Source of the DNA: Janibacter corallicola NBRC 107790
GTDB taxonomy: Bacteria; Actinomycetota; Actinomycetes; Actinomycetales; Dermatophilaceae
Length of the DNA: 62,728 nt
NCBI RefSeq assembly: GCF_001570965.1
Contig: NZ_BCSR01000012.1
Location: forward strand, 1 to 62,728
Direction of reading: 5' to 3'
The stretch's first letter is position 1; the number at the start of each line of letters is the position of its first letter. The position numbers were made by a program, and so were the translations under genes. Positions 52,794-61,780 of the stretch are shown in pieces. The notes under the pieces were generated by a model. The model was not told the DNA's origin and ran no database searches. It was given only the letters and a program-made list of their open reading frames with translations.

Positions 52794-53704
52794 CCCGCAC
52801 CCTCGTCGCCGCCTCGGCGGGCCTCGCGGCCGTCGCGGCGGCCGCACTCTGGGGCACCACCGGGACCTCGCAGGCCCTCGGGCCGGCCGGCACCGACCCC
52901 GTCTCGGTGGGCACGCTGCGCATCGTGGTCGGCGCGATCACCCTGGTCCTGCTCGCCCTGGCGACTGCCCGGCGCGGCGCCGCCCCACCGTCTGCCCGTC
53001 CGGCATGCGTCCCCGCCCCCGTCGTCGTCCTGCTCGGCGGCGGCTGCGTCGCGTCCTACCAGGCGTGCTTCTTCGAGGGGGTGGCCCGCTCCGGGGTGGC
53101 GGTCGGCACCGTCATCGCGCTCGGGACCGCCCCGCTGGCGACCGGCCTGCTCGGCCTGCTCCTCTCGGAGAGACCGACCGGCCGCTGGGCCGTGGCCACC
53201 AGCGCGGCCGTGGCGGGAGTCGTCCTGCTCGTCGCGGGCTCCGGCGCAGACGCCCCGGTCGACGCCGTGGGCATCGCGGCGGCAGTCGGCGCCGGACTGT
53301 CCTACGCGGGCTACACCGTCGCCGCGCGCACCCTGCTGCTGCGTGGCGCGCGCGGCACCCTGGTCATGGCCGGGCTCTTCGTCACCGGCGCGCTCCTGCT
53401 GCTGCCGACGCTGGTGGGCGCCGACCTCACGTGGCTCACCGAGCCGACCGGCCTGCTCATGGTGCTCTGGCTCGGGGTCGTCGCCACCGGCCTGTCCTAC
53501 GTGCTCTTCCAGCACGGCCTGGCCCGGCTCTCCGCGGGCACGGTCGCCACCCTCTCCCTCGCCGAACCGGTGACCGCCACCCTGCTCGGTGTCCTCGTCC
53601 TCGACGAGCGCCTCTCCGTCGCCTCCGCCACCGGCATCGTCGTGGTCCTGGCGAGCCTCCTGCTCATCGCCGCGCCGAGGCGACGACCGGCGCTGCCCGG
53701 GTAG
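52790..53704 (+). CDS. EamA/DMT-family transporter
   Basis: A 304-residue membrane protein with ten hydrophobic helices in two EamA repeats (AAAALWGTTGTSQALGPAGTDPVSVGTLRI ... and AAAVGAGLSYAGYTVAARTLL...). The second repeat ends with the motif LAEPVTATLLGVLVLDERLS typical of metabolite exporters of the RhaT/YdcZ-like superfamily. Substrates range from amino acids to cofactors and are not predictable. The GTG start overlaps the upstream stop. Confidence 0.9.
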   Translation: MTRTLVAASAGLAAVAAAALWGTTGTSQALGPAGTDPVSVGTLRIVVGAITLVLLALATARRGAAPPSARPACVPAPVVVLLGGGCVASYQACFFEGVARSGVAVGTVIALGTAPLATGLLGLLLSERPTGRWAVATSAAVAGVVLLVAGSGADAPVDAVGIAAAVGAGLSYAGYTVAARTLLLRGARGTLVMAGLFVTGALLLLPTLVGADLTWLTEPTGLLMVLWLGVVATGLSYVLFQHGLARLSAGTVATLSLAEPVTATLLGVLVLDERLSVASATGIVVVLASLLLIAAPRRRPALPG

Positions 53705-53715
53705 GGTCGACGGGC

Positions 53716-54258
53716 ATGAACCGCTACGCCGCGCTGCTGCGCGGGATCGCGCCGAGCAACCCGAACACGAGGAACGACCGCCTCCGCGGGGTCTTCGAGG
53801 AGCTCGGCCTCGAGCACGTCACCTCGGTGCTGGCCAGCGGCAACATCCTCTTCCGCAGCGACGACGGGGACGTGCCCGCGCTCGAGCGCCGCATCCAGTC
53901 GGCCCTGACCGAGCGGCTCGGCATCGGCGGCGGCACGATCATCCGCGAGCACGCCGAGCTGCGTGCCCTGCTGGCGAGCGACCCCTTCCCCGGGCTCGTC
54001 CACGGCCGCGGCAGCTACCTGACGGTGACCTTCCTCAAGGAGGGGACGCCGGAGCCGCAGCTGCCCGAGCTCTCCGATCCGCGCATGCGCATCGTCGGGC
54101 ACGACCGGGACGCCCGCGCCGTGCTGACCGTCATCGACAACAGCGAGCCGGGCAGCACCCCGGACTTCATGAGCTGGCTGGAGCGCACCCACGGCAAGGA
54201 CATCACCACCCGCACCTGGCTGACCGTGCAACGGATCGTGGCCAAGCTGGAGGCGTGA
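53716..54258 (+). CDS. DUF1697 family protein
   Basis: A 180-residue protein matching DUF1697: MNRYAALLRGIAPSNPNTRNDRLRGVFEELGLEHVTSVLASGNILFRS is the conserved start, with TPDFMSWLERTHGKDITTRTWLTVQRIVAK at the end. The function of the family is unknown. TAGGGT at 53702-53707, eight bases before the ATG, looks like a -10 of a leaderless transcript. Its stop overlaps the following gene (GTGA). Confidence 0.88.
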   Translation: MNRYAALLRGIAPSNPNTRNDRLRGVFEELGLEHVTSVLASGNILFRSDDGDVPALERRIQSALTERLGIGGGTIIREHAELRALLASDPFPGLVHGRGSYLTVTFLKEGTPEPQLPELSDPRMRIVGHDRDARAVLTVIDNSEPGSTPDFMSWLERTHGKDITTRTWLTVQRIVAKLEA

Positions 54259-54974
54259 TCCCGGCCGTGCAGCGGGTCGCCTTCCACTGGAGCGGCGGCA
54301 AGGACTCCGCCCTCGCGCTCATCGCACTCCTCGATGACGAGGACGTGCTCGTCGACCGGCTCGTCACGACGGTCGAGCGCGGCCGGAATGCCTCGACCGT
54401 CCACGACATCCCGACGGCCCTGCTGCGGGCGCAGGCCGAGAGCATCGGTCTGCCGCTGCACACGGTGGCGATCCCCGGCCCCGGACTCACCGGCTACACC
54501 GAGGCGATGGCCGCGGCCGCGGCGGAGATGCGAAGGGAGGGCATCGACGCCTTCGCCTTCGGGGACCTCGCCGCCTCCGGCGTCCTCGAGCACCGGCGGG
54601 AGCAGGCCCGGCCGCTGGGGATCGAGGTGCTCACGCCGCTCGGGGAGCTGACCTCCACGGAGTGCATCGAGCACGTCCTCGCCTCGGGCATCCGCGCCAC
54701 CACGGTCGTCGTCGACGCCTCGCTGCTCGGGCCGGAGGCGGTCGGCGTCCCTCTCGACCGGGGCTTCGTCACGAGCCTGCCGCCCGGCGCCGACCCCTGC
54801 GGCGAGCTCGGCGAGTACCACTCCTTCGCCCACGACGGTCCGCTCTTCCGGTGGCCGGTCCCCTTCGTCCTGGGGGCGGCGCGCCGGACCGAGGAACGGA
54901 TCCGGACCACGGAGGGCCTGCGGACCTACGCCTACTGGATGGCCACGCCGCTGCCGGCGTCCCATCCCGGGTAG
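54255..54974 (+). CDS. PP-loop ATPase of the Dph6/adenine nucleotide alpha hydrolase family
   Basis: A 239-residue ATP-binding protein. The PP-loop FHWSGGKDSALAL is intact, as are STVHDIPTALLRAQAESIGLPL and GADPCGELGEYHSFAHDGPLF, the signature of the diphthine-ammonia-ligase-like family. Bacteria lack diphthamide, so the substrate is unknown; the family may adenylate and amidate a small molecule or RNA. A decayed relative lies at 46183-46627. GTG start, overlapping the DUF1697 stop. Confidence 0.9.
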   Translation: MIPAVQRVAFHWSGGKDSALALIALLDDEDVLVDRLVTTVERGRNASTVHDIPTALLRAQAESIGLPLHTVAIPGPGLTGYTEAMAAAAAEMRREGIDAFAFGDLAASGVLEHRREQARPLGIEVLTPLGELTSTECIEHVLASGIRATTVVVDASLLGPEAVGVPLDRGFVTSLPPGADPCGELGEYHSFAHDGPLFRWPVPFVLGAARRTEERIRTTEGLRTYAYWMATPLPASHPG

Positions 54975-54995
54975 CCCCTGTGTAGCGTCGATCTC

Positions 54996-55583
54996 ATGCC
55001 CTCGCGCCGCAGCTTCACCCGTGCCGAGCTGCAGACCTTCCGCGACACGGAGGTGCCCGACCTCCTGCCCTGCCCGGGGCAGGACCTGCGCCTGCTCTTC
55101 GTCGGGATCAACCCCGGCCTGTGGACCGCGGCGACGCAGACCCACTTCGCCCATCCGGGCAACCGCTTCTACCCGGCACTGCTGCAGGCAGGGGTCCTCC
55201 GGCAGCGCGTCGACCCCTCCGCGGGGATGAGCGACGCCGACCGCGAACACGTTCGCGAGCGCGGGATCGGGATCACCAACATCGTGCGCCGGGCGACCGC
55301 ACGGGCCGACGAGCTCACCGCCGCGGAGCTGCGCGAGGGCGGTGAACGGCTGCGCGAGACCGTGCGCACCGCGGCTCCGGCGGTGGTCGCCGTCGCCGGG
55401 ATCACGGCCTACCGCAAGGCCTTCGGGGCGCGCGGAGCCGCCGTCGGCGAGCAGCCGGAGGCCTTCGAGGGCGCCGGGCTGTGGGTCGTGCCCAACCCCA
55501 GCGGGCTCAACGCCCACGAGACCATCGACTCGCTCGCCCGCGCCTACGCCGGGCCGGCGCGGGCCGCGGACGTCATCGGCTGA
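54996..55583 (+). CDS. mug: G/T(U) mismatch-specific DNA glycosylase
   Basis: A 195-residue Mug/TDG-family glycosylase: LFVGINPGLWTAATQTHFAHPGNRFYPAL carries the GINPG active-site motif (catalytic Asn) and VVPNPSGLNAH the second motif that penetrates the DNA helix. It removes uracil or thymine from mismatches with guanine, a frequent lesion in GC-rich genomes. It lies 21 bp after the Dph6-like gene and shares a terminator hairpin with the convergent thioesterase gene. Confidence 0.93.
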   Translation: MPSRRSFTRAELQTFRDTEVPDLLPCPGQDLRLLFVGINPGLWTAATQTHFAHPGNRFYPALLQAGVLRQRVDPSAGMSDADREHVRERGIGITNIVRRATARADELTAAELREGGERLRETVRTAAPAVVAVAGITAYRKAFGARGAAVGEQPEAFEGAGLWVVPNPSGLNAHETIDSLARAYAGPARAADVIG

Positions 55584-55598
55584 GCCGCCGGCTCAGCC
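55578..55598. terminator. bidirectional hairpin covering both stop codons
   Basis: GGCTGAGCC-GCC-GGCTCAGCC, a perfect 9-bp stem. It contains the TGA of mug (55581-55583) and the TGA of the thioesterase gene on the other strand (55593-55595), so a single hairpin ends both convergent transcripts. Confidence 0.7.
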
Positions 55599-56060
55599 CC
55601 GGCCCATCCCCTCCGGCATGAGCACCGCGACGACCTTGCCCTTCGCGACGACCGTGCCGTTCGCCTCGACGGTCTCGGAGACGACGACCTTGCGTTCGGT
55701 GACCTCCTCGATGACCCCGCGCAGCGTCAGCTCCACGCCCATCGGGGTGGGCGCGACGTAGTCCACGTGCAGCGAGCCGGTCACGTAGCGCAGCGGTGGC
55801 TCGCTTCCCATCTCGCGGCCCTGCGCCCGGTGCCCCGCGGCGGAGGCACTCCCGGTGCCGTGGCAGTCGACGAGGGAGGCGATCAGCCCGCCGTAGACGT
55901 ACCCGGGCAGTGCGGTGTGCTCGGGACCCGGGGTGAAGGTCGCCACCGTCTCGTCACCGTCCCAGTAGGACTTCAGCTGGTGACCGGAGGCGTTGTTGGC
56001 CCCGCAGCCGTAGCAGTGCGAGAGCTCGGGCGGGTAGGTGTCCTGGAATGCCTGACTCAT
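55593..56060 (-). CDS. PaaI/hotdog-fold thioesterase
   Basis: A 155-residue hotdog protein: CYGCGANNASGHQLKSYWDGDETVATFTPGPEHTALPGYVYGGLIASLVDCHGTG with the catalytic segment (GYVYGG and the DCHGT helix) typical of acyl-CoA thioesterases of the PaaI/4HBT class. The C-Y-G-C-G cluster near residue 20 is common in actinobacterial members. It hydrolyses an acyl-CoA of unknown identity. The ATG at 56060 was preferred over the longer frame, which starts inside the lipid kinase gene. Confidence 0.87.
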   Translation of the reverse strand: MSQAFQDTYPPELSHCYGCGANNASGHQLKSYWDGDETVATFTPGPEHTALPGYVYGGLIASLVDCHGTGSASAAGHRAQGREMGSEPPLRYVTGSLHVDYVAPTPMGVELTLRGVIEEVTERKVVVSETVEANGTVVAKGKVVAVLMPEGMGRG

Positions 56061-56095
56061 GCTCCGCACGGTAGCCCGCCGTGGGGAGGGAGACG

Positions 56096-56971
56096 TCAGG
56101 CGAGGATGCGCAGCGCCCCCGGCAGGACGGTGAAGGTCATCGGCGTCCGGCCGACGAGGTCGCCGTCGGCGTACACGCGATACCCCTCCGGTGCACTGAC
56201 CTCGACCTCCTGCCCGTGGTCGCCCCGGATGTCGACCCCGTCGACCTGGGTGCCCCGGAAGTAGCGCGGCAGCAGGAGGGGGTACCGCCACCGGGGCAGC
56301 CCCTCGACGGTGGTGATGGCGAGCCGGCCGTCCTCGAGGCTGGCGCCGGGCGTGGCGATCATCCCGGCACCGAAGTGCCCGGAGTTGCCGATCGCGACAC
56401 CCCAGCCCCGGAAGCTGCGCGTCACCCCGTCGGTCGACATCGTGATTGACGTCGGGCGGCTCTCCAGGAGCGCCCGCGCCCCGCCGTAGACGTACACGAG
56501 CCCGCCCGGCAGCCGGGCCGGCGCCTCGTTCGCGTGGTGGTTGGCCAGCGAGTCGTAGCCCACCGTGGCCACCCCGAGGAAGGGGACCTCCCCCGCCATG
56601 CCGATGTCCACCCGTCGCTCCGTGGCGAACGGGAGGCGCTCGGCCGCCTCACGCAGGTCCCGGGAGCCGCCGATGGCCCGGATGAAGTCACAGCCGCGCC
56701 CACCGGGCAGTGGAGCCACGACGGCACCGGAGCGGACCGCACCCTCGGCCACCCGGGCCATGAGCCCGTCACCGCCGAGGGCGAGCAGCAGCTGCTTCTC
56801 CGGGTCGGCGCCGGCACCGACCTGCACCGCGTGCGCTGCCGACCGCGTGACGACCACCTCGACCGACCAGCCGTGCGAGCGCAGGACCTCGCTCGCCTCC
56901 CCCACCATGTTCCGGGCGCGACCGTTGCGGGCGGCGGGGTTGACGACGAGCAGGACCTCACGCGCAGTCAT
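56096..56971 (-). CDS. diacylglycerol kinase-family lipid kinase
   Basis: A 291-residue protein of the DgkB/LCB5 family. VVNPAARNGRA is the N-terminal nucleotide loop and ALGGDGLMARV the catalytic GGDG (usual family form GGDGTxN, here with Leu for Thr). GNSGHFGAGMIATPGASLEDGRL is the conserved C-terminal part. It phosphorylates diacylglycerol or a related lipid at the membrane. Spacing to the thioesterase is 35 bp and both are on the minus strand. Confidence 0.88.
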   Translation of the reverse strand: MTAREVLLVVNPAARNGRARNMVGEASEVLRSHGWSVEVVVTRSAAHAVQVGAGADPEKQLLLALGGDGLMARVAEGAVRSGAVVAPLPGGRGCDFIRAIGGSRDLREAAERLPFATERRVDIGMAGEVPFLGVATVGYDSLANHHANEAPARLPGGLVYVYGGARALLESRPTSITMSTDGVTRSFRGWGVAIGNSGHFGAGMIATPGASLEDGRLAITTVEGLPRWRYPLLLPRYFRGTQVDGVDIRGDHGQEVEVSAPEGYRVYADGDLVGRTPMTFTVLPGALRILA

Positions 56972-57000
56972 CGCGATCCTTCTTCCGGGGTCGGTGGCGG

Positions 57001-57708
57001 TCAGCGGGCGACGTAGACGGTGTTGCTGGACTCCCCGCGGGTGAGGGGGTTGGCGAAGCTGACCACGTGCGCCACCACGTCATCGAAGACCTGCTCCAGC
57101 AGGCCGGTGAACCCCGCCTCCGGGGGGTCGTCGGACCAGAGCGCGAAGACGCCTCCGGGCCGGAGGTGCTCGGTGAGCCGACGCAGCCCTGCCTCGGAGT
57201 AGAAGGGGGCGTGCCCCGGGTGGAGCAGGTGGTCCGGCGTGTGGTCGATGTCCAGGAGCACCGCGTCGACGCGCCGACCCGGCGAGTCGGCGTCGAAGCC
57301 GCCCTCGGAGGCAGCCAGCGCGAAGAAGTCCTCGTGCCGGAGCCGGGTGCGGGGGTCGCGCACGAGGGCGGCGGCATCCGGCAGCAGCTCGCGCTCGTGC
57401 CAGTCGATGACCTCGGCCATCGCCTCGATGACGACGAGCGAGCGCGTCCGCGGGTCCTCCAGCGCCGCCCGGGCGGTGCAGCCGAGCCCGAGGCCGCCGA
57501 CGACGACGTCGAGCGCCTCCCCCTTCGCCTCGGCCAGGCCCAGCCGGGCCAGCTCGATCTCGGCGACGGTGAAGAGGCTCGACATGAGGAACTCGTCGCC
57601 GAGCTTGACCTCGTACACCTCTGCCCCCGTGGTGGGCTCGGCCCGCCGCCGCAGGCTGATCTCACCGCGTGGGGTCTCGCTCCAGGCCAGTTCCTCGAAA
57701 CGTCGCAC
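57001..57708 (-). CDS. spermidine synthase-like methyltransferase-fold protein
   Basis: A 235-residue Rossmann protein related to polyamine aminopropyltransferases: VYEVKLGDEFLMSSLFTVAEIELARLGL, the nucleotide motif VVVGGLGLGCTARAALED, and AVLLDIDHTPDHLLHPGHAPFYSEAGLRRL. The N-terminal beta domain of true SpeE is short. Many such proteins in Actinobacteria have no shown polyamine activity, so the function is left open. It is divergent from the GNAT gene (47 bp), whose transcript seems leaderless. Confidence 0.82.
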   Translation of the reverse strand: MRRFEELAWSETPRGEISLRRRAEPTTGAEVYEVKLGDEFLMSSLFTVAEIELARLGLAEAKGEALDVVVGGLGLGCTARAALEDPRTRSLVVIEAMAEVIDWHERELLPDAAALVRDPRTRLRHEDFFALAASEGGFDADSPGRRVDAVLLDIDHTPDHLLHPGHAPFYSEAGLRRLTEHLRPGGVFALWSDDPPEAGFTGLLEQVFDDVVAHVVSFANPLTRGESSNTVYVAR

Positions 57709-57755
57709 GCGAGACAGTGTGACCTCTCCCGGTGGCCCGGGGCAGGATTGACACC

Positions 57756-58316
57756 GTGATCACCATCCGTCCTCGCCGCGACGCGGACCTCGTCGAGCTC
57801 GGGCAGATGCTCCTCGAGCAGCAGCCGGTGTCCGGCTACCCGCACCACATGCCGCTCAGGAGCACGGCCGAGGCCTTCATCCGCCGGCCGGGGCAGCGCG
57901 CGGCGTGGGTCGCGGAGGAGGACGGCCGGTTGCTCGGGCACGTCGCGATCTCCGTCCCGGCGGATCCGGCGACGCTGCCGGAGGGCGACGCCGACCTCAT
58001 CCGCGAGTGGATGGGGGCGCACGACCGACCGCACGACCGCCTCGGCGAGGTGGTGCTGCTCTTCACCTCCCTGGCGGCGGCCGGCACCGGGGTCGGGCGT
58101 CGTCTGCTGGACACCGCCGTCGCCGCCATGGACGAAGGGGGCCTCGCCCCCTGCCTCGACGTGCACGTCAACGGGGCGGGGGCGCTGCGGCTGTACCACC
58201 GGACCGGGTGGCAGGAGGTCGGTCGGGCCCGACCGACCTGGCTCGACGCGGACTCGCCGGACGTCGTCGTGATGGTCCTCCCCCGCGGCCGACCGGCGGG
58301 CAGACTGTCGGTATGA
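57756..58316 (+). CDS. GNAT family N-acetyltransferase
   Basis: A 186-residue acetyltransferase. ITIRPRRDADLVELGQML is the first strand-helix, LLFTSLAAAGTGVGRRLLDTAVAAM carries the acetyl-CoA pyrophosphate loop (AAAGTGVG), and NGAGALRLYHRTGWQEVG is motif B. The acceptor is unknown. GTG at 57756 is taken as the start: AGGATT at 57744-57749 is a likely -10, six bases upstream, giving a leaderless mRNA. The eight-residue longer form is unlikely. It overlaps the SDR gene (ATGA). Confidence 0.88.
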   Translation: MITIRPRRDADLVELGQMLLEQQPVSGYPHHMPLRSTAEAFIRRPGQRAAWVAEEDGRLLGHVAISVPADPATLPEGDADLIREWMGAHDRPHDRLGEVVLLFTSLAAAGTGVGRRLLDTAVAAMDEGGLAPCLDVHVNGAGALRLYHRTGWQEVGRARPTWLDADSPDVVVMVLPRGRPAGRLSV

Positions 58317-59086
58317 GCCACTCCCGCGCCGTCCTCGTCACCGGTGCCTCCCGCGGCATCGGGCGCGCCGTCGCGAGGGCCTTCGCCGAGCACGGGGACC
58401 GCGTCGCGGTCCACGTCCGCTCGGCGGTGGCGGAGGGTGAGTCGACGGTCGCCTCGCTCCCCGGCGAGGGGCACGCGCTGGTCACCGCCGACCTCGGGGA
58501 CGCCACGGCCGCAGCTGAGCTCGTCGCGAGGGCGGAGGCGGCGCTCGGGCGGCCGGTGACCGTGCTCGTCAACAACGCCGGGATCGCGACCACGCCCGCG
58601 CTCGCCCATCCGCCGGCGGAGACCTCGGCGACAGAGTGGCAGGCGGCGTGGGAGGAGTACCTGCGGGTCAACGCCCTCGGCACCGCGATGGTGACCCACG
58701 CGATGACCCGCCGGCTCATCGAGGTCGGGCTGCCCGGCCGGGTCGTCTCGATCGGGACCCGCGGGGTGCACCGGGGCGAGCCGGAGTTCCCCGCGTACGC
58801 CGCCTCCAAGGCCGCGTTGCACTCGATGGACGCCTCGCTCGCCGTCGCGCTCGCGCCCCACGGGATCGCCGTGGCGACCGTCGCGCCGGGCTTCGTCGAG
58901 ACCGAGAGGGTGAGGGACCGGCTGGACTCCGCTGCGGGGGAAGCCATCCGGGCGGACTCCCCCTTCGGCCGGGTGGGGCGCCCCGAGGAGGTGGCCTCGG
59001 CCGTGCTGTGGTTGGCCTCCCCGGAGGCCGTCTGGACCTCCGGCGCCACGCTCGACCTCAACGGTGCCTCCCACCTGCGACCATGA
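58313..59086 (+). CDS. SDR-family oxidoreductase
   Basis: A 257-residue classical SDR: TGASRGIGRAVA, NNAGIAT, IGTRG (serine replaced) and the active-site YAASKAALHSMDASLA. The usual catalytic serine position (VSIGTRG) has Gly/Thr, so the Ser-Tyr-Lys triad is partly altered. C-terminal GRVGRPEEVASAVLWLASPEAVWTSGATLDLNG is typical of FabG-like members. The gene overlaps GNAT and ends 4 bp before hrpB, suggesting one transcript. Confidence 0.88.
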   Translation: MSHSRAVLVTGASRGIGRAVARAFAEHGDRVAVHVRSAVAEGESTVASLPGEGHALVTADLGDATAAAELVARAEAALGRPVTVLVNNAGIATTPALAHPPAETSATEWQAAWEEYLRVNALGTAMVTHAMTRRLIEVGLPGRVVSIGTRGVHRGEPEFPAYAASKAALHSMDASLAVALAPHGIAVATVAPGFVETERVRDRLDSAAGEAIRADSPFGRVGRPEEVASAVLWLASPEAVWTSGATLDLNGASHLRP

Positions 59087-59090
59087 CGCG

Positions 59091-61700
59091 GTGAGCGACG
59101 TCGACCCGGCCCGCATCGGTGCGGGGCTCCCCTTCGCCGAGGCGCTGGCGGACCTGCGCGCGGCGGTCGAGGGGCGCGGCGTGGCCGTCGTCCAGGCGCC
59201 GCCGGGCTCCGGCAAGACGACCCTCGCGCCGCCCCTGCTCGCCGACGTCGTCGAAGGCCGGGTCGTCGTCACCGGGCCGCGCCGGGTGGCCGTCCGCTCC
59301 GCCGCCCGGCGCCTCGCCCGGCTGACCGGCACCGACCTCGGCGACCTCGCCGGCTACACCGTGCGGGGCGAGCGGCACGTGCGGCGCTCCACGCGAGTCG
59401 AATTCGTCACCCCAGGGGTGCTCGTGCGCCGGCTGCTCTCCGACCCCGAGCTCACCGACACCGCCGCCGTCGTGCTCGACGAGGTCCACGAGCGGGCGCT
59501 CGACACCGACCTGCTGCTCGGGATGCTCGCCGAGGTGCGCCAGCTGCGTGACCTCCCGCTCGTCGCGATGTCCGCGACCCTCGACGCCCCCGGGATCGCC
59601 CGTCTGCTCGGTGACGACGTCGGGCCCGCGCCGGTCGTCGACAGCGAGGGCTCCCTGTACCCGCTCGAGGTCGAGTGGCGGCCCGCGCCCGGACCCCGGA
59701 CCGATGCCCGGGGCGTGTCCCTCGACTTCCTCGAGCACGTGGCCACCACGACCGCGGCCCACCACGGCGAGGGGGACCGCGCCCTGAGGCGCGACGGAGC
59801 GGGTCCCACGCCCCGCGTGGGCGCCTCGAAGGGCGACACCCTCGTCTTCGTCCCCGGCGCCCGCGAGGTGGACCGGGTCGTGGAGCGACTGCGCGGCCTC
59901 GTGACCGGAGCCGAGGTCCTGCCGCTGCACGGCCGGCTCGCGCCCCGCGAGCAGGACAGGGCGATCAGCACCGGGGACGGCCCCCGGATCATCGTCTCGA
60001 CCGACCTCGCCGAGTCCTCCCTCACCGTGCCCGGCGTCCGGCTCGTCGTCGACGCCTGTCTCTCCCGCGAACCGCGACGCGACGCCGCCCGCGACATGAC
60101 CGGCCTCGTCACGGTGCAGGCCTCCCGGGCCTCGATGACCCAGCGGGCCGGGCGCGCCGCCCGCCTCGGTCCGGGCCGGGTGGTCCGGCTCGTCGAGGAG
60201 TCGGTGTGGACCCACGCCCCCGAGCACGTCACGCCGCAGATCACCACCGCCGACCTCACCGACACCGCGCTGACACTGGCCGCGTGGGGGTCGCCGCGCG
60301 GTGACGACCTGCCGCTGCTGACCCCACCACCCGCGGTCGCGATCACCGCCGCCGAGCGGACGCTGCGGGGGCTCGGACTGATCGACACCGACGGCCGCAT
60401 CACCGACGACGGGCTCGCCGCGACCCGGGTCCCCGCCGATCCACGCCTCGCCCGTGCCCTGCTCGACGGCGCGCCGCTCGTCGGACCCCGTCGCGCAGCG
60501 GAAGTGGTCGCCGTGCTGTCCGGCGACCTGCGCAGCGAGGACGGTGACCTGGACCGGCTGGTCGCCGAGCTGCGCTCCGGCCGGGTCCGCGATGCGGCCC
60601 GGTGGCGTCGCGAGGTCGATCGGCTGACCCGGCTGGCCCCCGCGGGGGACGGGACGTCGGCGGATGGCGGGGACTGCTCCACCGGCGACCGGGACGCCGG
60701 GCGCGAGGGCGGTCCGGTCTCGGGGCTCGTCACGGCCCTGGCCCACCCGGGGCGGGTCGGGCGCCGCGTCGGCGACGGCCCGACCTACCTGCTCGCCTCC
60801 GGCACCCGGGCTGCGCTGCCGGCGGGAAGCCCCCTTCGCCACCACGAGTGGGTGGCCGTGGCGGACGTGGGACGCACCGACGCGAAGGTCGCGGCCGGCA
60901 CCGGTGCCGTCATCCGCCTCGCGGCCGGGATCGATCGCGGCGACGCCGAGACCGCCGCGGCCGGGCTGCACGTCCGCGAGGTCCGCGCCGAGCTGGGCGA
61001 GGGGCGGGTCCGTGCCCGCGAGGTCGATGCCATCGGCGCGATCGAGCTCGCCTCCACCCCGGTGCGCGCCGACGCGGCGACCGGCGCCGGTGCCGTGGAG
61101 CGCGCCCTCGCCGCCGGGGGACTCGATGTCCTGCACTGGTCCGAGGCGGCCGATCGCCTCCGGCGGCGCCTCGCCGCGCTGCACCACCACCTCGGTCAGC
61201 CGTGGCCGGACGTCTCCGACGACGCGCTGGCCGGCCGGCTGGCCGAGTGGCTCGGCCCGGAGCTGCAACGGATCGCCACGGGGACCCCGGTGGGCCGGAT
61301 CGACCTGACCGACCCCCTTCGCCGGCTGCTGCCCTGGCCGGAGGCGACCCGGCTGGAGGAGCTGGCTCCGGAGCGGCTGCAGGTGCCCAGTGGCTCCCGC
61401 GCCGCGATCACCTGGCCGCCGCACGACGACCCTTCTGCCGCACCGGTGGTCGCGGTGAAGCTGCAGGAGTGCTTCGGCCTCGCCGAGACCCCTCGTCTCG
61501 TCGACGGCCGGGTTCCGGTGCTCTTCCACCTGCTCTCCCCCGCCCGGCGGCCGCTCGCGGTGACCGACGACCTGGCCTCCTTCTGGTCCGGGCCGTATGC
61601 CCAGGTGCGCGCCGAGATGCGCGGGCGCTACCCGAAGCATCCGTGGCCGGAGGACCCGTGGAGTGCACCGGCGACGGCACGCACGAAGCACCGGATGTGA
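59091..61700 (+). CDS. hrpB: DEAH-box ATP-dependent helicase HrpB
   Basis: An 869-residue DEAH/RHA helicase. Motif I is APPGSGKTT, motif Ia GPRRVAVRSAARR, motif II DEVH, motif III SATLD, then motif V STDLAESSLTVPG and motif VI QRAGRAAR, followed by HA2-like and HrpB-specific C-terminal domains (ITWPPHDDPSAAPVVAVKLQECFGL). The role is RNA or RNP remodelling; loss is usually tolerated. GTG at 59091 is preferred over the longer frame. It is among the genes richest in the CGAAGGGG motif (three reverse copies). Confidence 0.93.
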   Translation: MSDVDPARIGAGLPFAEALADLRAAVEGRGVAVVQAPPGSGKTTLAPPLLADVVEGRVVVTGPRRVAVRSAARRLARLTGTDLGDLAGYTVRGERHVRRSTRVEFVTPGVLVRRLLSDPELTDTAAVVLDEVHERALDTDLLLGMLAEVRQLRDLPLVAMSATLDAPGIARLLGDDVGPAPVVDSEGSLYPLEVEWRPAPGPRTDARGVSLDFLEHVATTTAAHHGEGDRALRRDGAGPTPRVGASKGDTLVFVPGAREVDRVVERLRGLVTGAEVLPLHGRLAPREQDRAISTGDGPRIIVSTDLAESSLTVPGVRLVVDACLSREPRRDAARDMTGLVTVQASRASMTQRAGRAARLGPGRVVRLVEESVWTHAPEHVTPQITTADLTDTALTLAAWGSPRGDDLPLLTPPPAVAITAAERTLRGLGLIDTDGRITDDGLAATRVPADPRLARALLDGAPLVGPRRAAEVVAVLSGDLRSEDGDLDRLVAELRSGRVRDAARWRREVDRLTRLAPAGDGTSADGGDCSTGDRDAGREGGPVSGLVTALAHPGRVGRRVGDGPTYLLASGTRAALPAGSPLRHHEWVAVADVGRTDAKVAAGTGAVIRLAAGIDRGDAETAAAGLHVREVRAELGEGRVRAREVDAIGAIELASTPVRADAATGAGAVERALAAGGLDVLHWSEAADRLRRRLAALHHHLGQPWPDVSDDALAGRLAEWLGPELQRIATGTPVGRIDLTDPLRRLLPWPEATRLEELAPERLQVPSGSRAAITWPPHDDPSAAPVVAVKLQECFGLAETPRLVDGRVPVLFHLLSPARRPLAVTDDLASFWSGPYAQVRAEMRGRYPKHPWPEDPWSAPATARTKHRM

Positions 61701-61780
61701 CCCGCCACGGGTGCCGTCCGGAGTGCTGTCGGCCTACCCCGCGTCGACGTCCTCGCGCGGGCGGTACCGCCGACCGACGA

